Source: Nitrospirota bacterium
Lineage (GTDB): Bacteria > Nitrospirota > Leptospirillia > Leptospirillales > Leptospirillaceae
Direction: 5' to 3'
Assembly: GCA_021801345.1 (NCBI GenBank)
Contig: JAJYYA010000065.1
Span: 1-64,000, forward strand
Length of the DNA stretch: 64,000 bases
The notes below the pieces were generated by a model. It searched no databases. It was not told where the DNA came from and saw only the letters and a list, made by a program, of their open reading frames with translations. The position numbers and the translations under genes were made by a program. Each line of letters opens with the position of its first letter. Position 1 is the first letter of the stretch. Below are positions 16,546 to 24,661 of the stretch, piece by piece.

Positions 16546-16988
16546 TGGGGGGGGCGGAGGAGATCCTCCTTCCGCCGGAGATTCTCCGGGAGATCCTCGA
16601 TCACTGCCGGAGTCTCCGGCCTGAAGAGGCTTGCGGCCTTGTCGCCTCGGACGCCTCGGGCCGCCCGGTGGCCGTTATTCCGGTGACGAACAGCCTTCGC
16701 TCTCCGGTCCGCTACCAGATGGAGACGCGGGAGCAGTTTGCGGCAATGAAGAGAATCCGCAACGAAGGGTGGTCCCTCTTCGCGATCTTCCACTCTCACC
16801 CCCTCTCCGACCCGATCCCTTCTCCGACCGACATCCGCCAGGCCTTCTATCCGGAGGCCTATATGATCATCGTGGGGCTCGAAAGAGAGCCGGCCGTCGT
16901 CCGGGGGTATGTCGTCCGCGAGGGAGAGGTCTTCGAACGCCCTCTCCGCACCGAGCTGTCGTCTTCTTCCGGCGAATCCCCCCCTTAA
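16545..16988 (+). CDS. JAMM/MPN+ metallopeptidase (Mec/HcyD-like)
   Basis: A 147-aa zinc peptidase with the full JAMM signature: an upstream Glu (PEEACGL, about 27-28) and HSHP at 83-86 followed by Ser93 and Asp96. Relatives cut after the terminal Gly-Gly of ubiquitin-like carriers, for example Mec, which frees cysteine from CysO-Cys, and HcyD, which trims a carrier before activation. Both carriers in this cluster end in Gly-Gly plus two residues, which matches such a job. The start overlaps the preceding stop. Confidence 0.9.
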   Translation: MGGAEEILLPPEILREILDHCRSLRPEEACGLVASDASGRPVAVIPVTNSLRSPVRYQMETREQFAAMKRIRNEGWSLFAIFHSHPLSDPIPSPTDIRQAFYPEAYMIIVGLEREPAVVRGYVVREGEVFERPLRTELSSSSGESPP

Positions 16989-17156
16989 CCGGTCGGTCTG
17001 TTTTGGAGGGACTCGGCCGCAATGGCTTGGACCCCCTTTTTTGCGCCCCGTCCGGAGGCGCTTCCAAAGACTTGTCTAGATTGACCTTTTGCCGATCCTC
17101 TTCTATTCTTGACGAAAGGTTCGGCACTTCCTTATCCTTCCCGGAGAAAAGACGAC

Positions 17157-17843
17157 ATGGCCAAAAGGATCCTTCTGATCGAGGATGATCCGGATATCGC
17201 CGGACTCATCATGCACTATCTCAAGATGGAAAGCTTCGAGTGCGAACATGTCTCCGACGGGACGGCCGGACTTTCTCTTGCCCGTCGAGCGAAGCCCGAC
17301 GTCATTCTTCTCGATCTCATGCTTCCGGGCATCGACGGGCTGACAATCAACCGGCTCATCAAGCAGGATCCCGCCATCTCGGCGACTCCGGTGGTCATTG
17401 TCACGGCCAAGGGGGAGGAGACCGACCGGGTCGTGGGGCTCGAGATGGGGGCCGACGACTATATCGTCAAGCCCTTCCACCCCAAGGAGATGGTCGCCAG
17501 GGTCAAGGCGGTCCTTCGTCGTCGCGAGACCCAGCAACGTCTTTCCGAACGCCTCTCCATCGGCCCGGTCTCCATCGACATCGGTCGCCACGAGGCGACC
17601 TTCGAGGGGGTTCCCGCCCCGCTGACGGCGAAGGAGTTCGACCTTCTCGTGGCCCTCATGCGGGTGGCGGGGCGGGTCATGGACCGGGACACCCTCCTCG
17701 ATGCGGTCTGGGGCGACGATTACGAGGGGACCGATCGGACGGTCGACGTCCACATCCGGCGCCTTCGCAAAAAGATGGGGGCCACGGCCTCCTGGGTCGA
17801 GACGGTCAAGCAGATCGGGTATCGATTCCGGGAAGAGGGGTAG
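17157..17843 (+). CDS. OmpR/PhoB-family response regulator
   Basis: The 228-aa protein joins a receiver domain (acidic pocket IEDDPD at 8-13, phosphoacceptor Asp53 in LLDLMLPG, Lys in YIVKPFHP) to a winged-helix DNA-binding domain (TAKEFDLLVALMRVAGR ... DVHIRRLRKKMG). It is activated by the adjacent kinase and binds DNA as a dimer. ATG 17157 was chosen because the receiver starts right there. It lies nine bases before the kinase gene. The pair resembles PhoBR, but no phosphate genes are in the window, so the signal is open. Confidence 0.92.
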   Translation: MAKRILLIEDDPDIAGLIMHYLKMESFECEHVSDGTAGLSLARRAKPDVILLDLMLPGIDGLTINRLIKQDPAISATPVVIVTAKGEETDRVVGLEMGADDYIVKPFHPKEMVARVKAVLRRRETQQRLSERLSIGPVSIDIGRHEATFEGVPAPLTAKEFDLLVALMRVAGRVMDRDTLLDAVWGDDYEGTDRTVDVHIRRLRKKMGATASWVETVKQIGYRFREEG

Positions 17844-17852
17844 GGGCGGTCC

Positions 17853-19205
17853 ATGAGCTTTCGCGCCTTCGTCCTCCTTCTCGGAGGGGGCGCCTTCGTC
17901 GCGGGCGGGATCTTCGTGGCCATGGCCGGCCACGGGATGGGCCGCCTGATTCTTTTCGCCGGTCTCTTCCTCTCCTTTTTTCTTGTCGTCCGGCTGGTCT
18001 ACCGGATCGTGGCCCGCCAGGCCGAAGCGGCACTGAAAAATCCCCTGACGATCGCCGCTCAGGGATTTTTTGACGACCTTTTCGATCCCATGCTCTCGGG
18101 GCTGATCCGTCTTCTCCGCGAAAAACACGAGACCTCCGGACGTCTGGCCGAGGTGGCGAGCCGGTTCGAAGGGGTCTTTGAAAACATGGTGGAGGGGGTC
18201 GTCGTGACCGCCTCCAACTCCCAGATCCTGATGGTCAACCCGGCCTTCGAACGGATCCTGGCCATTCCCGCCTCCGAGGCGGTGGGGAACCGGCTCGGGA
18301 TCGTCGTGCGGGAAGCGGGGATCCATCAGCTGGTGGAGGAGGTCTTTCGGACCCGCTCCCGGGTGGTTCGCGAACTGGGGTACCGGACCCGGGGCGCGAC
18401 GAAGGTTTTGAGCGTGGTGGCCACGATCTCCGAGCCCCGGGACGGATCGGGCAAAAACTACGGGATCTTTCTCTTCTACGACATGACGACCATCCGGGGG
18501 CTCGAGCGGATCCGGAAGGACTTCGTCGCCAATGTCTCCCACGAGATCCGCACCCCCCTGACCTCCATTCGCGGCTATGCCGAAGCCTTGAACGACGGGG
18601 CGCTTGCCGACCCGGAGATGGCCCGGAAGTTTCTTGAGATCATCTCGGTCCAGGCCGACCGGCTCTCGCGGCTTGTGAACGATCTGCTCGAGCTCTCGCG
18701 CCTTGAGTCCGGAACGGTCGATCTCCGCCTTGTTTCTCTGGATCTGGGGGCGCTTGCCGACCGTCTCAGGGAAGACTTCTCCGACCGGCTTGCCAAAAAA
18801 GGGATGACTCTTTTGTCGGAGTTCGACCGCCCCGTTTCCCTGGTCTCCGACGAGTCCCTTCTGGGGCTTGTCCTGACCAATCTCGTCGACAATGCGATCA
18901 AGTACTCCTCTCCGGGGTCGGTTGTCCGTCTGTCCGTCGCGATGTCGGAGGCCGGAGTCGAAATCTCGGTGAAGGACGCCGGTATCGGAATCCCCGAAGA
19001 GGATCTTCCTCGCATCTTCGAGCGATTCTACCGGGTCGACCGCTCCCGGAGCCCCTCGGTTCCGGGAACCGGCCTGGGTCTTTCCATCGTTCGCCACGTC
19101 ATGACCCTTCTCTCCGGCCGGGTCGATGTCAAAAGCGTTCTCGGCCAAGGAACGACCGTTTCTCTTTTTCTGCCCTCCCGAAGTCTTCCTCCCCGGTCGT
19201 TGTAG
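17853..19205 (+). CDS. PhoR-like membrane sensor histidine kinase
   Basis: The 450-aa kinase has two N-terminal membrane helices (about 5-25 and 31-52) with almost no periplasmic loop, a PAS domain (about 105-215), HisKA with phosphoacceptor His230 in VSHEIRTPLTSIRGY, and a HATPase_c domain (NLVDNAIKYSS, DAGIGIPEEDLPRIF, GTGLGLSIV). The lack of a sensor loop suggests sensing within the membrane, through a partner, or in the cytoplasm by PAS. This is typical of PhoR-type kinases. Confidence 0.92.
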   Translation: MSFRAFVLLLGGGAFVAGGIFVAMAGHGMGRLILFAGLFLSFFLVVRLVYRIVARQAEAALKNPLTIAAQGFFDDLFDPMLSGLIRLLREKHETSGRLAEVASRFEGVFENMVEGVVVTASNSQILMVNPAFERILAIPASEAVGNRLGIVVREAGIHQLVEEVFRTRSRVVRELGYRTRGATKVLSVVATISEPRDGSGKNYGIFLFYDMTTIRGLERIRKDFVANVSHEIRTPLTSIRGYAEALNDGALADPEMARKFLEIISVQADRLSRLVNDLLELSRLESGTVDLRLVSLDLGALADRLREDFSDRLAKKGMTLLSEFDRPVSLVSDESLLGLVLTNLVDNAIKYSSPGSVVRLSVAMSEAGVEISVKDAGIGIPEEDLPRIFERFYRVDRSRSPSVPGTGLGLSIVRHVMTLLSGRVDVKSVLGQGTTVSLFLPSRSLPPRSL

Positions 19206-19326
19206 GGAGGGGGCGATCCTTCCTTGTTTCTTTCCAAGAGGACTCGATTGGGACTAAAATAAACTGAACCGGTACCAAATGTCCGGAGAGTGTCTTCCGG
19301 ACCCATCATTTTTCAAGGGGGTTGCC

Positions 19327-19815
19327 ATGATACAAAGACGTCTCGTCGCCTTTCTTGCCATCATTCTGTTTGTGGCGGCGCAAGTCACGCTTCCGAGGAC
19401 GGCCTCGGCCGGAATGCACCACCACGGCCATATGGGTCCCATCGGATTCTACCTCATGAACCAGGATCGCCTGGGGCTCTCCTCCGACCAGACCAAAAAG
19501 CTCATGGCTCTCAAGATGGAGTTCATGAAGACGAGAGTCATGGAAAAGGCCCGCATGCACGTTCTTCATATGGAGACGATGGCCCTCATGATGCGCCACA
19601 ACATCGACGTGGGACAGGTCCAGAAGAATATGGACAAGGTTCTGGTCCACAAGAAGAAGATCATGCGCGCCTTTGTGACGATGGTCGCGGGAGCCCACAA
19701 GGTCCTGACAAAGGAACAGTTCTCACAGGTCAAGAAACTCTGGCGGGAGATGATGATGATGCACCACGGCATGATGATGGGGCCCCATCCGCCGCTTCAC
19801 CATCCCGGCATGTGA
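19327..19815 (+). CDS. Spy/CpxP-like periplasmic protein, His/Met-rich
   Basis: The 162-aa product has a signal peptide (MIQRRLVAFLAIILFVAAQ... cleaved after about residue 28, ASA-GM). The mature helical protein has two LT/LSxxQ-like turns (GLSSDQTKKL and LTKEQFSQV), the hallmark of the Spy/CpxP/CnrX family of periplasmic chaperones and metal sensors. Both ends of the mature part are packed with His and Met (MHHHGHM and MMMMHHGMMM), suggesting copper or other metal binding. It follows a two-component system, as such proteins often do. Confidence 0.75.
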   Translation: MIQRRLVAFLAIILFVAAQVTLPRTASAGMHHHGHMGPIGFYLMNQDRLGLSSDQTKKLMALKMEFMKTRVMEKARMHVLHMETMALMMRHNIDVGQVQKNMDKVLVHKKKIMRAFVTMVAGAHKVLTKEQFSQVKKLWREMMMMHHGMMMGPHPPLHHPGM

Positions 19816-19822
19816 GGACTTC

Positions 19823-20734
19823 TTGACAAAGGATTCGACCCTGGGCCGGACCGGGGGCGCAAGCCCCCGTTTCGGCCTTCATGTCTCTGTGGCCGGCGGT
19901 CTCGACCGCATCTTTGCCCGCGGCGAGTCCCTCGCGTGCGGTACGGTCCAGATCTTTTCCCACTCCTCCCGGAGCTGGGACTTTTCGCCTCCCGACCCCG
20001 AAAGGCTCTCGGTCTATTTTCAGGCCCGCTCGGCGGCCTCCTTCTCCGATGTTTTTATCCATGCGAGCTATCTGATCAATATGGCCTCCGACGATCCCGA
20101 GATCGCCGGACGCTCGATTGCGGCCCTTGAAAAGGAGCTTGCGACGGCGGATCTTCTCGGCGCGAACGGGCTGGTGCTCCACCCGGGATCGGCCCGGGGC
20201 GGGGACCGCTCGGGGGCGGTCCATCGGGCGGCTTCGCGGATCCGGGAGATCCTCGACCGTCTTCCCGAGGGGAAGACCCCCCTTCTTCTGGAAAACACGG
20301 CCGGGGCCGGGAGCATGCTGGGAGCCACTCCCGAAGAGATGGCCTCTCTTTACTCCGCCATCGGCCGGCCCTTGCGGACCGGTCTCTGTCTCGACTCCTG
20401 CCATCTTTTTGCCAGCGGCTTCGACCTCTCAAATCCCGATGCCTGTCGGGAGATCGTCGCCCGATTCTGCCAGGGGATCCCCGGAGCCCAGCCCGCCCTG
20501 TGGCATATCAACGATGCGCTTTTTCCGCGAGGCTCGGGACGCGACCGGCATGCGGGCCTGGGAGAAGGCCATATCGGCCTCGATGCCCTGGGACATCTGG
20601 TCTCCTCGGCGGCCGCGGCCGGCCTTCCCATGATCCTTGAAACGCCCAAGGGAGAGGGAGACGAGGCGGATCGTCTGAATATGCGGCGGCTCTACGGGCT
20701 GGCCGGGCTTCCCGTTCCGGAGAGGATCGCCTAA
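19823..20734 (+). CDS. nfo: endonuclease IV (AP endonuclease)
   Basis: The 303-aa TIM-barrel zinc enzyme cuts DNA 5' of abasic sites. Motifs include GLHVSVAGGLDRI, QIFSHSSRSW, VLHPGS, LLENTAGAG, LCLDSCHLFASGFD, HINDA and RHAGLGEGHIGLDAL, which supply the zinc-binding His, Glu and Asp residues. The start is TTG 19823. It is followed after two bases by mlaE, an unusual neighbour. Confidence 0.93.
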   Translation: MTKDSTLGRTGGASPRFGLHVSVAGGLDRIFARGESLACGTVQIFSHSSRSWDFSPPDPERLSVYFQARSAASFSDVFIHASYLINMASDDPEIAGRSIAALEKELATADLLGANGLVLHPGSARGGDRSGAVHRAASRIREILDRLPEGKTPLLLENTAGAGSMLGATPEEMASLYSAIGRPLRTGLCLDSCHLFASGFDLSNPDACREIVARFCQGIPGAQPALWHINDALFPRGSGRDRHAGLGEGHIGLDALGHLVSSAAAAGLPMILETPKGEGDEADRLNMRRLYGLAGLPVPERIA

Positions 20735-20736
20735 GG

Positions 20737-21516
20737 ATGTTCGAGAAGAGTCTCGGTCTTGCCCTTGGTCTCCTCGGGACGGTCCAGAGCTTTACCCTGA
20801 TGGTCTCCCGATCCTTCCGCTACCTCTTCGTCCACTTTCGTCTCCGGGAAAGCCTGCTCGAGATGGACCGTCTGGGCGTGGGGTCGATCCCCATCGTCTT
20901 TCTGGCGAACCTCTTCGCCGGTCTCGACATGGCCTTGCAGTTCAGCGTCGTGATGGCTCCCTACGGGGCCACGAACCTTTTGGGCAAGGTGGTGGCCACC
21001 TCGGTGATCCGCGACATGGGGCCGGTTCTGGCCTCGCTTGTCATGTCGGCCCGGGTGACCGCCGGTATCGCTTCGGAGCTCGGCATGATGGCCACCACCC
21101 AGCAGATCGAGGCGCTTCTTGTCATGGGGGTCGACCCCGTCGACCGTCTGGTCGCCCCCAAGCTCCTGGCCGGCATGGTGATGCTTCCTGTTCTTTCGGT
21201 GGTGGGCGACTTTCTGGGGGTGCTGGCCGGTCTGGCGGTGGCCATGTTCGGGGCCCACGTTCCCGCACCTCTCTACTGGTCCGGGGTGAGGACGGCGCTT
21301 ACCCTGCCCAACCTGGTCAACGGGATGGTCAAGCCCTTTGTCTTCGGCTTTATTCTGGTCTCGATCGGCTGCTACTACGGTTTGAGAACCAGCGGTGGCG
21401 CCCAGGGCGTGGGCCGGGCGACCACCAAGGCGGTCGTCTATGCCGCAATCTGGATCCTGATCGCCAACTTCCTTATCAGCAAGCTCCTGATCGACGTCTG
21501 GGGGTGGAAGCTGTGA
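20737..21516 (+). CDS. mlaE: MlaE-family ABC permease
   Basis: The 259-aa membrane protein of the MlaE family is the transmembrane part of the phospholipid (Mla) transporter that keeps outer-membrane lipid asymmetry. It shows GVGSIPIVFLANLFAGLDMALQ, then ATSVIRDMGPVLASLVMSARVTAGIASELG, the family's most conserved block, and EALLVMGVDPVDRLVAPK. Five to six hydrophobic helices are visible. It overlaps mlaF by four bases. Confidence 0.92.
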   Translation: MFEKSLGLALGLLGTVQSFTLMVSRSFRYLFVHFRLRESLLEMDRLGVGSIPIVFLANLFAGLDMALQFSVVMAPYGATNLLGKVVATSVIRDMGPVLASLVMSARVTAGIASELGMMATTQQIEALLVMGVDPVDRLVAPKLLAGMVMLPVLSVVGDFLGVLAGLAVAMFGAHVPAPLYWSGVRTALTLPNLVNGMVKPFVFGFILVSIGCYYGLRTSGGAQGVGRATTKAVVYAAIWILIANFLISKLLIDVWGWKL

Positions 21517-22241
21517 TCCGGCTGGAAAAGGTCACGGTCGCCTACGGGAGCCGGGTCATCCTCGACGCGATCGACCTCGAGGTTCCGACGGGAAAGACCA
21601 TGGTGATTCTGGGAGAGAGCGGCTCCGGAAAAACGACCATCCTCAAATGCGTGCTGGGGACCCTCCATCCGCATTCGGGCCGGGTCCTGGCCAACGGGCA
21701 GAACATCGCGACTCTCAACGACGATGAGCTTCTCCGCTTCCGACAGCGCATGGGAATGGTCTTCCAGGAGGGAGCGCTCTTCGACTCTCTGACCGTCGGG
21801 GAAAATGTCGCCTTCTGGCTCTGGGAGCACACCGACCTCTCGGAGGAGAAGGTCGAGGCCCGCGTCCGGACCCTTCTCCGGTTCGTGGGGCTGGAGGACT
21901 CCATCGATTTCAGGCCGTCGGACCTGTCGGGTGGAATGCGCCGCCGCGTGGCCATCGCTCGGGCCATGGCCGCAGAGGACCCTGCCTTCATGCTTTACGA
22001 CGAGCCCACGACCGGCCTCGATCCCTTTACTTCGAAGTCTATCTGCGACCTCATGCGGCGTGTCCAGCGAGAGTTCTCGACGACGAACATTGTCGTGACC
22101 CACGACCTGACCGATGCCTACCGGGTGGGCGACCTCTTCACCTTTATCAAGGATGCCAGGGTGATCGCCACCGGGAGCCGTCAGGAGATCGAACGCTCCT
22201 CGGATCCTTTCATAAGAACCTTCCTCTCCCTCGACTCCTGA
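21513..22241 (+). CDS. mlaF: MlaF-family ABC ATPase
   Basis: A 242-aa ATPase from GTG 21513 (GTGA overlap with mlaE); an in-frame GTG at 21504 would add three residues. It has Walker A GESGSGKTT, a Q-loop VFQEGALFDSLTV, signature LSGGMRRRVAIARA, Walker B FMLYDEPTTGLDP and the switch His in VTHDL. It drives MlaE for lipid transport. Confidence 0.93.
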   Translation: MIRLEKVTVAYGSRVILDAIDLEVPTGKTMVILGESGSGKTTILKCVLGTLHPHSGRVLANGQNIATLNDDELLRFRQRMGMVFQEGALFDSLTVGENVAFWLWEHTDLSEEKVEARVRTLLRFVGLEDSIDFRPSDLSGGMRRRVAIARAMAAEDPAFMLYDEPTTGLDPFTSKSICDLMRRVQREFSTTNIVVTHDLTDAYRVGDLFTFIKDARVIATGSRQEIERSSDPFIRTFLSLDS

Positions 22242-22254
22242 AAGGGGTTTTCTG

Positions 22255-23226
22255 ATGAAGCGCAGTACAAATCTCACGCTCTCCGAGTTCCGGGTGGGGC
22301 TAATCGTGGCCGTGAGCTTTCTGGTGGGGGCGACGGTCATCATCGCCTACGGGAAGATCTCCGGGATCTTCTCCCGTCAGGTCGAACTCACGGCTCTTTT
22401 CCGGAATGTCCAGGGACTGACCCAGGGGGCCCCTGTCCGCCTCATGGGCATCGACAGCGGCTATGTCTCGGGGGTGGCGTTTGTCCACTTCCAGGGGAAG
22501 CGGTATGTGCGCGTCTCCATGCATCTGGCCCGGAATCGATTTGCGGATCTGACGGCGGGGACGACGGCCGAGATCCATACCCAGGGGCTCATGGGGATCA
22601 AGTATGTGGAGCTCACCTCCGGAAAAAGCTCGGACGGCCCGCTGAACCCCTCCCTTCCCATCCTCGGGCGGGAGTCGAACTCCCTCGGGGCGGTCATGAA
22701 GTCGGGCAAGGACGTGGTCAAGAACATGAAGGATCTTTCCCGCTCTCTAAGCTCCCTCGTGGCGGAAGCCCAGAATGGGGAAGGGACGGTCGGCCACCTC
22801 ATGAAGGATCCCACTCTCTACAACAACGTGAATCAGGCGGCAAAAAACCTGTCGTCGCTGGCCGACAGGATCGACCAGGGACCCGGAACGGTCTCGAAGC
22901 TTCTCTCGTCGGACGAGCTCTACCGTCGCCTCGACCGGTCGCTTGCGAACCTCAACCTTCTCCTCGAGAGCGCCAGAAGTGGGCAGGGACTGGCGGGAAG
23001 CCTTTTTAACGACAAAAAGACCGCCGAGTCCTTCCGAGACTCTCTCGCCAGGCTCGACGCCATTCTTCGTCAGATCCAGAGCGGGCAGGGGGCGGCAGGA
23101 CGGCTTCTCTACGACCCTGCGACGGCCAGGCATATCGACGGGATACTTGACCGGGTGGACAGCCTCCTCGGCGACATGAAAAAGAATCCTAAGAAGTACT
23201 TTACCGTCGAGGTTCATGTCTTTTGA
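22255..23226 (+). CDS. mlaD: MlaD-like MCE-domain lipid-binding protein
   Basis: The 323-aa protein has one N-terminal membrane helix (about 15-35), then an MCE domain (LFRNVQGLTQGAPVRLMGIDSGYVSGV ... EIHTQGLMGIKYVEL), and a long helical C-terminal region with repeated sequences around GTVSKLL, GQGLAGSLF and GQGAAGRLL. Such turns recur every 45-50 residues in MlaD proteins and may line a lipid channel. It is anchored in the inner membrane facing the periplasm. MlaB and MlaC partners are not adjacent. Confidence 0.9.
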   Translation: MKRSTNLTLSEFRVGLIVAVSFLVGATVIIAYGKISGIFSRQVELTALFRNVQGLTQGAPVRLMGIDSGYVSGVAFVHFQGKRYVRVSMHLARNRFADLTAGTTAEIHTQGLMGIKYVELTSGKSSDGPLNPSLPILGRESNSLGAVMKSGKDVVKNMKDLSRSLSSLVAEAQNGEGTVGHLMKDPTLYNNVNQAAKNLSSLADRIDQGPGTVSKLLSSDELYRRLDRSLANLNLLLESARSGQGLAGSLFNDKKTAESFRDSLARLDAILRQIQSGQGAAGRLLYDPATARHIDGILDRVDSLLGDMKKNPKKYFTVEVHVF

Positions 23227-24419
23227 GCGTTCGGCGCTCCCGCTTCATGCGGGTTCTCTGGGGGGCGCTGGCTCTCTATGAGATTTTGAACCTCCTCTTT
23301 TTTGCCCTTCTTCGCGCCCTTCCGTCCTCCCTGCTTCCCGGAGCGGTCAAGCGTGCCGGGGAGGCGGCGGGGATCCTCGCCATGATCCTGCCGCTCTGGC
23401 TCATCCTCTCCTTCCGGGAGATCCTTCCCCGGGTCCGGATCCTCTCCCGGATCTTTTTTCTCTGGTACTTCGTTCTGGGGACCTTCTTGATCGGCGCCCT
23501 CCCGGGGATGATGCTCGCAGTTTTGGCACGAGGAGGCCAAAATGCCGATCCTTATGTCGGGTCCATCCCGGAGGGGGCCCTGGCGGGAGGTCTCCTTTTT
23601 ACGGGAGCGATTTTCGTTCTCTCTCTCAGGTCGCGCTTTTTGCCGCCGCGGATCATCAAAAAGACGCTCGCCTTCGAAGGGCTCGACCCCCGCCTTGCCG
23701 GAACGACGATCCTCCACCTCTCCGACCTCCATGTGGGCGCCTGGCAGGGGGAGTCCCGTCTGCGGACCTTTGCCGACATGGTCCGCACTCTTTCCCCCGA
23801 TATCCTGGCGATCACCGGCGATGTGGTGGACCACCGGGAGGAGGAGGGGAGGATCTTCGAGCGGATCTTCTCTCCCCTGTCGGGAAAGATTGGAACGGTG
23901 GCCGTATTGGGTAATCATGAATACTGGACCCTGGAAAAAGAGGCGGCGGAGATCATGCGCCGGCACGGGTATCCCCTCCTCAAAAACGAGAGCCGCCTCC
24001 TCGTCACGAGCGGAGGAGGGGAGATCCGGGTGGTGGGAATCGACGATCCTGCGGGAGCCGACTACGCTCCCGACTGTGGTCCCGACCTCGACAGGGCCTT
24101 GGGCAACGTGAGAGCCGGCGAGTTTGTCCTGGCGCTCGTCCACCAGCCCACGCTGTGGGAGGGCCGCCTCTGTGAGGCGGCCCATCTGACCCTCTCGGGC
24201 CACACGCACGGGGGACAGATCGGCGGCCATCCCCCCTTTCCCAACCTTGCCTCCTTGTTCTTCCGCCACTCGGCCGGACTCTTTTCCTCCTCCGACTCCG
24301 CCTCTCATGGTCATGTTCTCCATGTCAGCGCCGGTCTCGGCTACTACGGAATCCCTGTCCGGGTGGGGATGGTGCCCGAGATGACGCTGCTTACCCTTCT
24401 TCCGGCCGAAAGGAGGTGA
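23223..24419 (+). CDS. membrane-anchored calcineurin-like metallophosphoesterase (YkuE/YaeI type)
   Basis: The 398-aa product begins with about four hydrophobic helices (first 140 residues), then a metallophosphoesterase domain with HLSDLHVG, ITGDVVDHRE, LGNHEYW and SGHTHGGQIGG, which carry all the metal-binding Asp, His and Asn residues. Relatives hydrolyse phospholipid-linked pyrophosphates or UDP-lipids. The start may be TTG 23223 (overlapping the mlaD stop) or ATG 23247. Linkage to mlaEFD suggests a lipid substrate. Confidence 0.85.
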   Translation: MSVRRSRFMRVLWGALALYEILNLLFFALLRALPSSLLPGAVKRAGEAAGILAMILPLWLILSFREILPRVRILSRIFFLWYFVLGTFLIGALPGMMLAVLARGGQNADPYVGSIPEGALAGGLLFTGAIFVLSLRSRFLPPRIIKKTLAFEGLDPRLAGTTILHLSDLHVGAWQGESRLRTFADMVRTLSPDILAITGDVVDHREEEGRIFERIFSPLSGKIGTVAVLGNHEYWTLEKEAAEIMRRHGYPLLKNESRLLVTSGGGEIRVVGIDDPAGADYAPDCGPDLDRALGNVRAGEFVLALVHQPTLWEGRLCEAAHLTLSGHTHGGQIGGHPPFPNLASLFFRHSAGLFSSSDSASHGHVLHVSAGLGYYGIPVRVGMVPEMTLLTLLPAERR

Positions 24420-24547
24420 GGATGTCGGAGAGAATGTCAGAAACTTTGGCAGTTTGGTCGGGAAGAGCAGTCGCATTCCGGAAGGTTTAAATATTTTATC
24501 TTTTAATCACAATATCTTGTGTCGAATATTTTTTTTTAATCGAGCCC

Positions 24548-24576
24548 TTGCGAATCCAAATTCGCTTTTGTATACT
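24548..24576 (+). promoter_or_regulatory. promoter of ccoN with a palindrome in the spacer
   Basis: TTGCGA (24548-24553), a 17-base spacer and TATACT (24571-24576). A perfect inverted repeat GCGAAT-CCAA-ATTCGC (24550-24565) overlaps the -35 and the spacer and is well placed for a dimeric repressor. An 85-base leader follows before the ATG, which has AAGGAGGGGG. Confidence 0.6.
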
Positions 24577-24661
24577 GATTCGTGGGCTGAAATGTAAGGG
24601 TCCGGGACGGGCCGTTACAGGTCGGCAGTTCCTTCTATCTGTGCCAATTTAAGGAGGGGGT

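Noticed and set aside
17103-19148. A 681-codon minus-strand frame opposite the two-component genes
   Set aside because: It mirrors the codons of the response regulator and kinase and shows no domain of its own.
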